The notes: a model not told the origin generated them from the sequence alone. Positions 1-9,467 are shown, counted from the first letter of the stretch. The stretch is 50,170 bases of DNA from CAZJCK01 sp964544635 (GCA_964544635.1 CAZJCK010000019.1:1-50170); one strand, 5' to 3'. Numbers and translations are program-made.

Positions 1-1652
1 AGTGGTAAGGGGTCAGCGCCCGCTGTGGGAGAGTGGGGCTGCCTGAGGGCGTGCTCGTTGTGGCCGGCGGACACGACTCGGATGTTGCGGGCGGAGGAGT
101 CGTAGATGATCAACTGGATGGTGATGAACATGCCGGGCGGGATATTGTGGGCAAGATACTCGTTGGCCTTGACGAGGGTCTCACGAGCCGACTCGGCACC
201 GTGGGCATGGATCTGAATGACGGTACGGAGCATCGACATGACGAGCGACGCCGGTACTCCCTTGCCGGAAACGTCGGCAATAACCAAACAGTAGCGCTGA
301 TCCGAGATCGGGAATACGTCGTACAGGTCGCCGCCGACGATCGAGGCGGCGCGATAAAAGGTATCGAGTTCGAGGCCCTTTGGTTCGGGCAGGTTGCGCG
401 GCAGGAGGGTCTTTTGAATCTGCGAGGCGACCTCGATCTCCTTGGCCATTTTCTCACGGGCGACGATGTTTTCTCGGTCGTGCGAGAGCCGTGTCATCAT
501 TTCGTTGAAGGCCCGCGAAATCTCGAAGAATTCCTCGGCGCCTTCCAGCGGCAGCTCGGTGGAGACGTCGCCGGAGGTAAAGCGACGGACACGTCGGGTG
601 ATCTGGACAATCGGTCTGACAAAGTAGTTCGAGAGGAAGTAGATACCGCCGACACCGATCAGCAGGAGGATGAGCGTGAAAAATATGAAGTTGCGCCGCG
701 AATTGGCCATTCGCTCGGTGATCTCTTCCGAGGTGTAGGTAATGTAGGCATTGGCGAGGCCCGGCTCGGCGTCGCTTTCGAGCGGCATGATGAGAAAGTT
801 GATGCGGCCATTCGGTCGCTCGTGGCGCATCGGTTCACCCAGCTTGAGAGTGTCGACCCAGTCGGGCAGTTGGTACGGCCGACGCATGTAACGCGGCTCT
901 TCGGAGTGGGCGAGGATGAGCCCGAGCGAGTCGGTCAGGACCATTTCAGTCAACACCGGGTTGGCGCGCATGTAGCTGACGATCAGTTCGTCGAACTCGA
1001 CATCGGAGCGGCTGCGCAGGATGTAGCCGGCGGCCTGATCGGCGATGGTGCTGGCGAGGGCCTGGACACGGCGATCGAGGTGGTCGTGGAGCTGCTCGGA
1101 GGTCTTGCGGTCGATGTAATAGTACGCGCTGCCGACGATGACGGCGACGATCAGGAAGGTCCAGAAGGAAAACTGGGCGCGCAGGGTGAACAACCGTCGC
1201 AACAGCGGCCGCCCCTCCCCTGCCACCTGCTGGATACGCTTGAACATGCGCAACTCATTGAACTCAGCGGTGCTGATGTACTCGACCGAGTCCATGATTT
1301 TCTTGATCATGTAGAAGCCAAGGCCGCCCTTGCGACCTGTTTCCACAAGCTGTTCGAGATCGAGGCGAGTCGATTCTTCGGGCTGGAAGGAACGCCCGAA
1401 ATCGATCAGCGAGATGACCATGACGCCGCGGTAGATCACGATACGAAGGCGCAGCACGCCTTTTTCGTACAGGTAGGCGTGCCGGATGATATTGGTGGCG
1501 GCCTCTTCGACAGCCAGTTGCACGGCCTGGGTGTCCTTGCGGCTGAGACCGGCAGCAACACAACTTTCGCTGACAGTCCGCTGGATCGAGTCGAGGTATT
1601 TCTCCTCGGCCATGAACTCGGCGTTGATCTCTTTTACGGGGCGTCGAAACAT
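1..1652 (-). CDS. Membrane SpoIIE-type phosphatase with N-terminal serine-kinase-like ATPase domain (partial, runs off left edge)
   Basis: I translated this from the ATG at 1652; the frame stays open for 550 codons to the window edge, so the C-terminus is missing. Residues about 10-145 form an RsbW-type HATPase: N-box EEAATNIIRHAY and glycine box GRKGGLGFYMIKK. A transmembrane helix follows near 160-178, then an extracytoplasmic sensor of about 145 residues, a second helix near 325-342, a HAMP segment, and a PP2C/SpoIIE domain with acidic motifs GGDLYDVF and ADVSGKGVPASL. Such phosphatases reverse phosphorylation of anti-anti-sigma (STAS) proteins, and RsbW-type kinases put the phosphate on. 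Both opposing activities therefore seem to sit in one membrane receptor. It lies 63 bases downstream of the PorV-TPR gene, probably in the same operon. The last residues before the edge do not resemble the family, but too little is visible to judge. Confidence 0.85.
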   Translation of the reverse strand, partial: MFRRPVKEINAEFMAEEKYLDSIQRTVSESCVAAGLSRKDTQAVQLAVEEAATNIIRHAYLYEKGVLRLRIVIYRGVMVISLIDFGRSFQPEESTRLDLEQLVETGRKGGLGFYMIKKIMDSVEYISTAEFNELRMFKRIQQVAGEGRPLLRRLFTLRAQFSFWTFLIVAVIVGSAYYYIDRKTSEQLHDHLDRRVQALASTIADQAAGYILRSRSDVEFDELIVSYMRANPVLTEMVLTDSLGLILAHSEEPRYMRRPYQLPDWVDTLKLGEPMRHERPNGRINFLIMPLESDAEPGLANAYITYTSEEITERMANSRRNFIFFTLILLLIGVGGIYFLSNYFVRPIVQITRRVRRFTSGDVSTELPLEGAEEFFEISRAFNEMMTRLSHDRENIVAREKMAKEIEVASQIQKTLLPRNLPEPKGLELDTFYRAASIVGGDLYDVFPISDQRYCLVIADVSGKGVPASLVMSMLRTVIQIHAHGAESARETLVKANEYLAHNIPPGMFITIQLIIYDSSARNIRVVSAGHNEHALRQPHSPTAGADPLP

Positions 1653-1715
1653 CGTGCAGTAACCTATGAGGAAGCCGCCGTCCGGTCCACTAAAACCTCA
1701 ACGGCTATGAAACGG

Positions 1716-3545
1716 CTACTCTTCGGACTCGGCTTCCAGACGGAGGCGTGCCTGGCGGATGTTTTCGAGGGTGTTGGGATTGTTCGGGTAAGCCTCCAGC
1801 ACCGTCGACCAGGCATCGATCGCCTTCTCGTATTCATTGTTGCGCATATGCCTGAGACCCTCGAGATAGACCGGCCAGATCTCGGGGTCCTGCTGTATTT
1901 CTTCGAGAGTAGGCGGCTGCGCCAGCGCCTTTTCTATTTTCTCCAGATAGTCACGCGCCCGCGGTTGATCGGGCTGGGAGCGAAGGACGGCTTCAAACCG
2001 TTCCCTTGCCTGCTGGTATTCGCCGAGCATATAAAGGGCGATCCCGACGTTGAGCTGGTGGGACAGGTCGAAACTCTCGGTCGCCCGCTGCTTGGCGGCG
2101 AGGACTTCCGGGTCACCCGGTCGCAGTTCGAGAATGCGATTGTAGGCCTCGATCGCCTTGAGGTACTGCAGGTTGCGTTCAGCCTCGCGGGCCAGCTGGA
2201 GCTGGCGCTGGATGGCGGCCTCTTCGCGTTGATTGAGTACGATCGCCAGCGAGTCGGCGGCAGCGTTGTCGGGATCAAGTTCACGAATCATGGCAATCAT
2301 ATCGTCGGCAGCCGAAAACGACTCCTTGTCGAGGAAATACTGAGCCTGGTCAACGTAGGTGCCGATAGTCAGGCGGCGCTCCTCACGAGCGTCGCGAAGC
2401 GCCTCCCGCTGCGACGACTGGATTTCCATCGCTTCGGTGATGGTTGCGATGTTGCCGATAATCTCCTCGTCGTTGGAATCAAATGCGAGAGCACGCTGGT
2501 AGTAGGCGAGCGCCGAATCGAGCTGGAAGCGGGAGAAGTAATCCTCGGCCTTCTCGCGGTAGAATTCGTACTGGCGGCGCTGCTCCCCCTCGAGCATCTG
2601 GCGACCGCGCCGTTCCACCTCAGCTTCACGCTGGGCTTCACGTTCCTCGACCGACTTGCCGATCTGGAGCGACAACGAGAAACGGTGGGAATCGTCGATG
2701 TAGTCGAGAATCTTGTAGGCATAGTCGAGTCGAAAACGCTGCACGCGCATCCCGGCGCCGAACGACAGGTTGTCGCGGTCATAACCGGCGCGCAGGGCAT
2801 ATGCCTCCTGGAACCAAAGCTCGGCACCGGTGTGCACTTTGATCGAGCGATCAGTGATCTTCTCCAGTTCGATCGCGGCCGTAATACTGACCTGGTCGGA
2901 CAGGACATGTTCCCTCAGGGCGAGACCGCCAAGATATGAACGCGGCGTTTCTTCCTCGAGGGAATCGAGTTCAATGGTCGGCTGAAGCAGGTCGCGGAAC
3001 ATCAGGCCGGCGTAGAGATTGTCGTACAACCGCAGCGACATACCGAGGTCGGCGCCGGTACCAAAGTCGGATATGCTGCCCAGTTCCTGGTTGACGATTT
3101 TGAACGAAGCACCGACAGCGAGTCGTTCGGAAATGGCACGACCGTATGAGAGAATGAACTGGGAATTGGCGTAGTCGATGGTTTCGAACTCGATAAAGTT
3201 TGAAGTCGTCTGGATATCGTCGGTGGAGAGTCGCATGTAGCCGATGCCGATGCCGCCGAGGAAGGTCGAGGGATAGACCCAGGAGGCATAGTTGAGATCG
3301 GTACCGGCAAACAGGCTCATGTGCATAAATGAAATTTCCTGGTACGACAACAGGGCCAGGCCGGACGGGTTGTAAAAGAGCGCCGTACCGTCGGATGCAA
3401 CCGGCGTGAAGGCGCCGCCCATACCGAGGGCACGGGCGCCGACACCGACCGCAAAGGGCGACTCGCGACCGGCATCGTCACCGACCACTGTGCCGGCGCA
3501 CAACAGCGCGGCCAGTATTACTATGGCGGTGGCGCGGCCTGTCAT
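1716..3545 (-). CDS. PorV/PorQ-like outer-membrane barrel fused to a TPR domain
   Basis: This 609-residue protein has a signal peptide at about residues 1-22. Residues 30-295 carry the start typical of the PorV/PorQ family, GARALGMGGAF and FYNPSGLA, followed by alternating strands that predict an outer-membrane beta-barrel. From about residue 300 it becomes charged and helical, with several TPR-like units (for example ALAYYQRALAFDSND and AIEAYNRILELRPGD) to the end. PorV itself is a barrel of about 390 residues that shuttles type IX secretion substrates; the TPR half is an addition. Its ATG overlaps the stop of the upstream secreted-protein gene (ATGA), so the two are probably translationally coupled. 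Inference: the barrel receives or anchors that protein, and the periplasmic TPR region recruits a partner. A role in T9SS is not proven, because no other por gene is visible. Confidence 0.8.
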   Translation of the reverse strand: MTGRATAIVILAALLCAGTVVGDDAGRESPFAVGVGARALGMGGAFTPVASDGTALFYNPSGLALLSYQEISFMHMSLFAGTDLNYASWVYPSTFLGGIGIGYMRLSTDDIQTTSNFIEFETIDYANSQFILSYGRAISERLAVGASFKIVNQELGSISDFGTGADLGMSLRLYDNLYAGLMFRDLLQPTIELDSLEEETPRSYLGGLALREHVLSDQVSITAAIELEKITDRSIKVHTGAELWFQEAYALRAGYDRDNLSFGAGMRVQRFRLDYAYKILDYIDDSHRFSLSLQIGKSVEEREAQREAEVERRGRQMLEGEQRRQYEFYREKAEDYFSRFQLDSALAYYQRALAFDSNDEEIIGNIATITEAMEIQSSQREALRDAREERRLTIGTYVDQAQYFLDKESFSAADDMIAMIRELDPDNAAADSLAIVLNQREEAAIQRQLQLAREAERNLQYLKAIEAYNRILELRPGDPEVLAAKQRATESFDLSHQLNVGIALYMLGEYQQARERFEAVLRSQPDQPRARDYLEKIEKALAQPPTLEEIQQDPEIWPVYLEGLRHMRNNEYEKAIDAWSTVLEAYPNNPNTLENIRQARLRLEAESEE

Positions 3546-6500
3546 TTCAACACCACCACCTTCCGCTGCACCGTCTCGCCGGTGGCGGTAACGCGCAGCG
3601 ACACGATGTAGACACCGTTCATCACGATGTCACCCGGGCCGTTGGCGCCCGCCCATTCGATGAATTGCTCCTGGTTCGGCTCGGTGCCGGGCGCGCCGAT
3701 CGGCAGGTCTTTCGAATACACCAGTTCACCGGTGAGGGTGAAAACGCGGAACTCGATACCGGATGCCTGCGGCAGTTCATACGCGAACCGAGCCGGCGCC
3801 TCCCGCGGATTGAACGGGTTATCCTCGATTACGAACGATTCGTCGATGGTCGCGCCGCGGACCCGAAACTGCTGATCAAACACGATATTGTTGCCGTCCG
3901 GCGAGGCAATATCGACCGGCAAACCGGCCAGCGGCCCCTGGATGAAGCGAAGCCGAAAATCGTCGCGTTCGATGCGCAGGGCGAATTGTCCCGAAGCCGA
4001 CGGTTGCAGCTGCGTAACGAATCGCAGGCGACGCGTTTCTTCCGCCGCCAACTGCCAGCCGTCGCCAAAGGCGAGCGTGATCCGGTCGCGGCCGATAGTC
4101 GCCTCCGCTATCGGGGTCTCCCCCTCCAGGACCTGGGTAGCATCAGCCACCAGCAGCTGGTCGGCATCGGCCCCGCTCACGCTGGCGGTAATGGTTATTT
4201 CCTGGAGTTCGGCTACGGTCACTTCGGCCCGACCACGATTGGTCAGTATGATCTCGAGCAGTTCCTGCTGCCGCCCGGGAACCACCAGCGGCGAACCGAC
4301 GGCAATCACGTCGACCAGTACATCACCGTCGATCGACTGCACCTGCAGCGTAAACGAGAATGACGTATCGCGCAGGATGGCCTCCTGTCGCGAGTTGGCG
4401 TCGAGCGGTATGTCGGTGATGCTGAACTCGATCGTTGCGGCGGTATCGACATCAGGTGCAACCAGCGGAATTGCCAGGTTCTGGCCGACCGTGATGACGC
4501 CCGAAAACTCTTCGAGTCCAAAGTCGATGTTGTCGGTGAAAATCTCGTACCGTCCTAAACCGACGGCAGCCTGGCCGATATTGCGCAGCAATACCGACAA
4601 CGTGAATTCCTCACCACGGCCGACCAGGCCGGAGGCGTCGCCGATCAGGTCATACTCAAGCGTGAGCTCGGCCGGTTCTTCGATGGTCACCAATGCGATG
4701 TTGTCGATTGGCGCCGCTTCGGTAGCGACGCCGGGATCGATGAAGATCTGGAAGACTTCGGCCTGGTCCGGCATGTCGGCGGCGATAACGGTGAAATCGA
4801 CCATGGCGGTATCGCGAGCAGGGATAACATCCACCGTCATGGTCGTATCGAAACTGGAGGCACCATTGGATGCAAGTTCCAGGGTCACCGGTCCGACCGG
4901 TGCGCCGGCCAGGTTCTCCACGGCGCAGGTGAGGGTAAACTGCTGCCCGGTATTGACGCGCGGCGAGTTGGGCGCGACGACGTCGAGCGAGACGATACGT
5001 ATGAGCGGCAATTCGACAACGCCGATGTCGACACTGCTCAAGTCAATCGGCAGCGCGACCGGGTTATCGAGGCCGGGCAGTATCCCCTGCACGGTAGCGG
5101 TGGCGGTCAGGATGTTACCGGCCTGGCCGCCCGGTATGTACACCAGTTCGGTCGTCAGCAGGTTCTCGCCCGGTGTAAGTTGCGGTCCGGCGCCGAACAG
5201 GCTGACACCGGCGCCAAAGTTGTCCCCGGATACAATAAACGCGCCGGCCGGTTGCGCCAGCGTTATCGGATAGTCCGACTCGAGCAGGACGTCGAACGTG
5301 AAACTGCTGGCACGATCGGCAAAGACCGTGGTGGGGCTGAAAGAGGCCGTGATGTACGTGATTTCAGGGCCGGCAAGCAGGCTGATATTGTCCATCACGG
5401 TGGCAGGTATGGTGATCACGGTGCCGCCGGACTCGAAGGTGTAATCGACGGTGATGGAATAGTTGCCGGGTGTTAAGTCGGCCATGGCCGACTCGTCTAT
5501 CGGGAGATCGGCATGTGTAATCGTGTCATTCTCGAACGATGCGACCGGAGCGGTGTCATCAAAGACAACGACCGAAGCCGAGGGATCGTCAAGCCTGGCA
5601 AAAGTGACCGCAAGGGTTGCGTTGTCGATCGGGCCGGTGAAGGTCGGCGCCAGGAATTTTAAACCGAATTCGAACGGGTAGCCGATGACAGCTGTATCGG
5701 GCACGAAGCTGCCCGGGACGGGCGTTGCAGCAATTGCCGGTACGATCGAAACCGGTGCGACACGGTCGGACCAGCCTTCGTGGGTCTCGTCGTCAAACTT
5801 AAACTGCCAGTCGAGGCGCGCGCTGATGGCAGTTGAGTTGATTTCGCCGGTGTAGGCCGGCAGGATGATACTGATGGTGTCCACCAGGCCATTGGCGCGT
5901 CCGACAAAGGTTGTCACAAGAGAATCGCTGCGCTGTGCGCCGAAACCGACCGAGAGTTGCACCGGCGCCGAGGGCGCAGTGCGACCGTTGTTCTGAACAA
6001 GAATCTGCAGTTCGGTGGCGGAACCCTCGACAACCTGTTGGATCGGATTACCGGCGATGTCGTTGATGGCAATTACATCATAGCCGTGAAACCATACCGT
6101 TTCGTCATCAGAACTGACGCCACCTGAAGCCGCCCGGATGGTGGTCTGGGCGGTAGGGCCGGAGTAGGTCGAGCCGGTTGCAGAGAGATCGATGGCGCCG
6201 CCTACGAGCAGCGAATTATCGATAATCACATTGGGAGTGATGGTGCCGCTACCGGCATCCAGGGTAAGCGGAGCGGACTCAAGGTTCAGGTCGATCTTGC
6301 GGTTGTTGTAGCGGTCGAAGAAAATAACGTCCTCGCCGTCGCCACGCAACAGCGCCCCAATCACCTGGTCGGGATCGAGCCTGAGCTGGACGTCATCGAG
6401 GTCGCCCGGCAGTACCGTGATCGGCTCCGAGTAATCTTCAAAGAAGAGCGCGGGATTGGCGGTCCGCACCACCACGCGTCCCATGCCGACAGTGGTGGCC

Positions 6501-7282
6501 AGGAGGGTGGCGCCGGTCAGGTCGCCGATGTCGTCGTCACCGTCGATATCGGAGATGGAGAATATGAAGTCGATGTCCGGAATTTCCACACCGGCGGCGT
6601 CGAAGGCGCGGGCTCCGAAGGTCTGGATTTGTCCGGCCCGTAGCTCAAGTGCGGTGTCGGGGCTGATCTCGATCCGGGCGATGCCGGAGGGCGTGCCGAT
6701 CACCGAAAACAACTCGGAGAGATCAGGGCCGGCCGTGGTGCGCCCATCCTCGTCCAGAGCCAGGCCCACAAGACTGTACTGCCCGGCAGTGGCCGGATTG
6801 CGGAGATTGTCGAAACGGGCCGTGAACTCGATCATCAACAGTGGCAACGGCGAGCCGGCAGCACGTCGAAGATCCGACTTGCGTTCCGGGGGCGAGCCGT
6901 CGTCGAATTCAGCCTCGACCTGAATCGTTACCGTCTGGCCGGAAACAGAAAAGCCGTCGTCGAAAAAACTCAGGTCGCCGATCCGACCGCTGAACCGTTC
7001 GAGGCGAACGCCGTCGAGCTGGAAGCCGTCGGGGAAGGTAAAGCGCAGGCGGCCATCGATGATGTCCCAGGAGTCCAGTCCGCTGAGGGAGAAGGTGACG
7101 GTAGCTTTGGTTTGGGCGCGAACGAGGGAGTCGCTTAAGGAGACGTTGAATTCGTTAAACTCGGAGTAACCGGAACCGTCGGCAGCCGCCTCCATCCCGG
7201 TCTGGGCGTTGGCGGGTGCAACAAGCGCGATACATCCTCCAAAGGTGAGGATGAGCATATGCAGAGCGATCTTTTTTACCAT
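3542..7282 (-). CDS. Large secreted multi-Ig-like protein with FlgD-Ig/T9SS-type C-terminal domain
   Basis: I chose the ATG at 7282 (a second ATG lies at 7285) because it begins a clean signal peptide, MVKKIALHMLIL then AlaAsnAla; the open frame upstream to 7339 adds nonsense-like residues. About 1246 residues remain. The mature protein is rich in Asp, Thr, Val and Gly, with repeated beta-sandwich segments resembling CARDB/Ig-like repeats (for example LRNIGQAAVGLG and LTNRGRAEV). The last 90 residues start at NPFNPREAP and match the FlgD-Ig / Por-sorting-like fold seen at the C-termini of exported proteins in the FCB group, ending in VQRKVVVLK. Role: probably a cell-surface or extracellular structural or adhesive protein; no enzymatic motif is visible. 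It is coupled to the PorV-like gene by an ATGA overlap, which suggests a substrate-carrier pair. Confidence 0.8.
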   Translation of the reverse strand: MVKKIALHMLILTFGGCIALVAPANAQTGMEAAADGSGYSEFNEFNVSLSDSLVRAQTKATVTFSLSGLDSWDIIDGRLRFTFPDGFQLDGVRLERFSGRIGDLSFFDDGFSVSGQTVTIQVEAEFDDGSPPERKSDLRRAAGSPLPLLMIEFTARFDNLRNPATAGQYSLVGLALDEDGRTTAGPDLSELFSVIGTPSGIARIEISPDTALELRAGQIQTFGARAFDAAGVEIPDIDFIFSISDIDGDDDIGDLTGATLLATTVGMGRVVVRTANPALFFEDYSEPITVLPGDLDDVQLRLDPDQVIGALLRGDGEDVIFFDRYNNRKIDLNLESAPLTLDAGSGTITPNVIIDNSLLVGGAIDLSATGSTYSGPTAQTTIRAASGGVSSDDETVWFHGYDVIAINDIAGNPIQQVVEGSATELQILVQNNGRTAPSAPVQLSVGFGAQRSDSLVTTFVGRANGLVDTISIILPAYTGEINSTAISARLDWQFKFDDETHEGWSDRVAPVSIVPAIAATPVPGSFVPDTAVIGYPFEFGLKFLAPTFTGPIDNATLAVTFARLDDPSASVVVFDDTAPVASFENDTITHADLPIDESAMADLTPGNYSITVDYTFESGGTVITIPATVMDNISLLAGPEITYITASFSPTTVFADRASSFTFDVLLESDYPITLAQPAGAFIVSGDNFGAGVSLFGAGPQLTPGENLLTTELVYIPGGQAGNILTATATVQGILPGLDNPVALPIDLSSVDIGVVELPLIRIVSLDVVAPNSPRVNTGQQFTLTCAVENLAGAPVGPVTLELASNGASSFDTTMTVDVIPARDTAMVDFTVIAADMPDQAEVFQIFIDPGVATEAAPIDNIALVTIEEPAELTLEYDLIGDASGLVGRGEEFTLSVLLRNIGQAAVGLGRYEIFTDNIDFGLEEFSGVITVGQNLAIPLVAPDVDTAATIEFSITDIPLDANSRQEAILRDTSFSFTLQVQSIDGDVLVDVIAVGSPLVVPGRQQELLEIILTNRGRAEVTVAELQEITITASVSGADADQLLVADATQVLEGETPIAEATIGRDRITLAFGDGWQLAAEETRRLRFVTQLQPSASGQFALRIERDDFRLRFIQGPLAGLPVDIASPDGNNIVFDQQFRVRGATIDESFVIEDNPFNPREAPARFAYELPQASGIEFRVFTLTGELVYSKDLPIGAPGTEPNQEQFIEWAGANGPGDIVMNGVYIVSLRVTATGETVQRKVVVLK

Positions 7283-7285
7283 CAT

Positions 7286-7573
7286 ACAGCGGTGTAATTT
7301 CCTGGGCCCGGAAAGGGTAACAGGCGCTAAGAAGAGCAATAACTATGCCTTTTATCTTGTTGTCATGCAGAAAATTACGCTCATTCGTCGGCGGTCGTCG
7401 GGTGTCTGCTGCTGGATCTAAGAACAACCGGCAGAAGCACTTATTCGCGACCAATTTCATGGCGGTTCGACACTCATTATATTGCCGCGGGTGAGGAGGG
7501 TATTAGCTATCGACTCAAGCGCACACGTATGCGCAATACATGCACCATCCTGCACTTGAGATGCGTTATGATG
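7286..7573. other. Intergenic region upstream of the secreted-protein operon
   Basis: This holds the 5' region of the minus-strand secreted-protein operon and the 3' flank of folD. A TATAAT on the minus strand at 7476-7481 is a possible -10 box, but no good -35 lies 16-18 bases before it. A short inverted repeat, GCGCA/TGCGC, lies at 7518-7533. I see no convincing terminator after folD and no gene. Confidence 0.4.
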
Positions 7574-8458
7574 TCAATCGGTTCGCATCAGCTCGGCGGC
7601 TTGCACCGTATTTGACATCAGCATGGCGATCGTCATCGGGCCGACACCTCCCGGTACCGGTGTGATATAGGATGCCTTCTCGGCACAGGCGTCGTAGTCG
7701 ACATCGCCGACCAGACGATACCCCTTTTCCACCGACGGATCGTCGACGCGATTGACCCCGACATCGATAACGACCGCGCCCTCTTTGACCATGTCTCCGG
7801 TAATCGTTGCGGGGCGACCGATGGCGGCGATGAGGATGTCGGCCCGACGGGTGACCGCCGGGAGATTCCTGGTTCGAGAGTGGGCGATGGTGACGGTGGC
7901 GTCGCCTGGCTTCGTTTTTTGCACCAGCAGGGCGGCGATCGGTTTGCCGACGATATTGGAGCGACCGACGACAACGACCTCTCTCCCCTGCGTTTCGATA
8001 CCGGTATACTCGAGCAGTTTCACGATGCCGTGGGGCGTACACGGCAGCAGCACCGGCCGCCCGATCAGCATCATGCCGACGTTGTGCGGGTGAAAACCAT
8101 CGACGTCCTTCTCCGGCTTGATAGCCAGGGTGACCGATAGCTCATCGACCTGTTCGGGTAACGGTGACTGCACCAGGATACCGTGGATCTTCGGGTTCTG
8201 ATTGAGCGAATTGACAATGGCCAGCAGTTCGTCCTCGGTCAGATTGGACGGTTTGCGGATCACTTCAGAGTACAGCCCCAGCTTATCACAAGCGCGGGCC
8301 TTGCTGCGGACGTAGGTTTCCGATGCCGGATCGTCGCCGACCAGTACGGCCGCGAGGCCGGGTGTGATCCCCTGCTCTTTCAGTTTGGCGATGCGATCCT
8401 TGAGGTTGGCACGAACGTCTTTGGCTATCTGCTTGCCGTCAATTATCTGCGCGCTCAT
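7574..8458 (-). CDS. folD: Bifunctional methylenetetrahydrofolate dehydrogenase/cyclohydrolase
   Basis: FolD interconverts 5,10-methylene-THF, methenyl-THF and 10-formyl-THF in the cytoplasm, supplying one-carbon units for purines and fMet. The product is 294 residues, the usual length, starting at MSAQIIDGKQIAKDV; the frame is open further upstream but those residues are not family-like. Visible motifs are YVRSKARACDKLGL (containing the catalytic Tyr and Lys), VQSPLPEQVD, the Rossmann segment VVVGRSNIVGKPIA and the C-terminal signature TPVPGGVGPMTIAML. Its start lies inside the 3' end of the ymdB-family gene (20-base overlap), so the two are likely coupled. Confidence 0.97.
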   Translation of the reverse strand: MSAQIIDGKQIAKDVRANLKDRIAKLKEQGITPGLAAVLVGDDPASETYVRSKARACDKLGLYSEVIRKPSNLTEDELLAIVNSLNQNPKIHGILVQSPLPEQVDELSVTLAIKPEKDVDGFHPHNVGMMLIGRPVLLPCTPHGIVKLLEYTGIETQGREVVVVGRSNIVGKPIAALLVQKTKPGDATVTIAHSRTRNLPAVTRRADILIAAIGRPATITGDMVKEGAVVIDVGVNRVDDPSVEKGYRLVGDVDYDACAEKASYITPVPGGVGPMTIAMLMSNTVQAAELMRTD

Positions 8459-9350
8459 CGCTGGCTGCTTCCTCCACTTCGCTCTGTTCAACTGTCGTGG
8501 TATCGCTGTCATCTTCTTCGCCGTCTTCCCGCTTGTCTCGCTGCTGGGCCAGCCAGGCATCGAGATCGAAGTCTAACCGGAGTCGTTCGATCGACTTGCA
8601 GGCACCGTCGCTGCCATTAATTTTCAGCAGGACACCGGACAGCTTGATATCGTCGGTGGCGGTGGCAAACCGCTTGGGCAGGCCGGTCAGGAACCGCTTC
8701 AGTGACGGCTCTTTTTGCATGCCGATCACGGAGTCGTGAGGCCCGGTCATGCCGCAGTCGGTGATATAGCCGGTGCCGCGGCCGGTAACCTGTTCATCGG
8801 CGGTCTGGACATGGGTATGAGTGCCGAGGATGGCCGATACCCGACCGTCGAGATGATGCATCATCGCCTGTTTTTCCGAGGTCGCCTCGGCGTGGAAATC
8901 GACAATAATGTTGGGCGTCTGCTCCCGGATGCGCTCCACGATACGGTCGGCCGCCTGGAAAGGGCAGTCGATCATTTTCATGTAGGTACGCCCCATCAAG
9001 CTGACGGTGGCAATCCTGGTCTCGCCGATCTTGTCGATGTACCAGCCGAGGCCGGGCGCGGGGTTGGGGAAATTCGCCGGGCGGAGCAGCTTGGGTCGGT
9101 CGTAGAGATACTTCAGGATCTCGTAACGATCCCAGATGTGGTTACCCGAGGTCTGCATGTCGATGCCGTACGAGAACATCTTGGTCGACATCTCGGGCGT
9201 GACACCGAAGCCGCCGGCGGCATTTTCGACGTTGGCGATGACATAGTCAACACCGTGTTGTTCGACGAGCGGCTTAATCATGTACGATGCGGCCTGTCGG
9301 CCGGGCTGTCCACAGATGTCGGCCACGAAGAGGACAGTCAGTTGTGACAT
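8439..9350 (-). CDS. YmdB/TIGR00282-family metallophosphoesterase
   Basis: This 303-residue protein has the family metal-binding motifs: D11 in VADICGQPGR, NVENAAGG (40-47), GNHIWD (69-74), DFHAEATSEK and GTHTHVQTAD. Family members such as Bacillus YmdB hydrolyse 2',3'-cyclic nucleotides in vitro and often sit next to rny. Here rny is close but separated by a plus-strand ATPase gene. The last 35 residues form an acidic Glu/Asp-rich tail beyond the conserved domain. The start is the ATG at 9350, with only a weak purine-rich site before it. It overlaps folD downstream. Confidence 0.93.
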   Translation of the reverse strand: MSQLTVLFVADICGQPGRQAASYMIKPLVEQHGVDYVIANVENAAGGFGVTPEMSTKMFSYGIDMQTSGNHIWDRYEILKYLYDRPKLLRPANFPNPAPGLGWYIDKIGETRIATVSLMGRTYMKMIDCPFQAADRIVERIREQTPNIIVDFHAEATSEKQAMMHHLDGRVSAILGTHTHVQTADEQVTGRGTGYITDCGMTGPHDSVIGMQKEPSLKRFLTGLPKRFATATDDIKLSGVLLKINGSDGACKSIERLRLDFDLDAWLAQQRDKREDGEEDDSDTTTVEQSEVEEAASDERADN

Positions 9351-9435
9351 TACGAATCTTTCTAAGACGGAGCTACATCAAGAGCGCGGACCACTCCGTC
9401 GAAAATCCGCGCCGTGATTTACAGTACTGCCAGGC

Positions 9436-9464
9436 TTGAGCCTAACCAATTTTTGTGGTATGGT
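9436..9464 (+). promoter_or_regulatory. Candidate sigma-70 promoter for the KaiC-like gene
   Basis: TTGAGC (9436-9441) and TATGGT (9459-9464) are separated by 17 bases, about 52 bases before the GTG start. The two divergent promoters occupy nearly the same DNA, so polymerase binding to one should exclude the other. Confidence 0.45.
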
Positions 9465-9467
9465 CAA
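9439..9467 (-). promoter_or_regulatory. Candidate sigma-70 promoter for ymdB-folD
   Basis: On the minus strand TTGACC (9462-9467) is followed after 17 bases by TAGGCT (9439-9444). It overlaps face-to-face with the candidate promoter of the divergent KaiC-like gene. The -10 match is only moderate. Confidence 0.4.

Noticed and set aside
33..2939. A 968-codon open frame on the plus strand
   Set aside because: It is antisense to the phosphatase and PorV-TPR genes, which carry clear family motifs. The length comes from GC-rich codon bias, and the product resembles no family.
8459..8560. An upstream extension of folD by 34 residues
   Set aside because: The residues do not resemble FolD and overlap the acidic tail of the ymdB-family gene.
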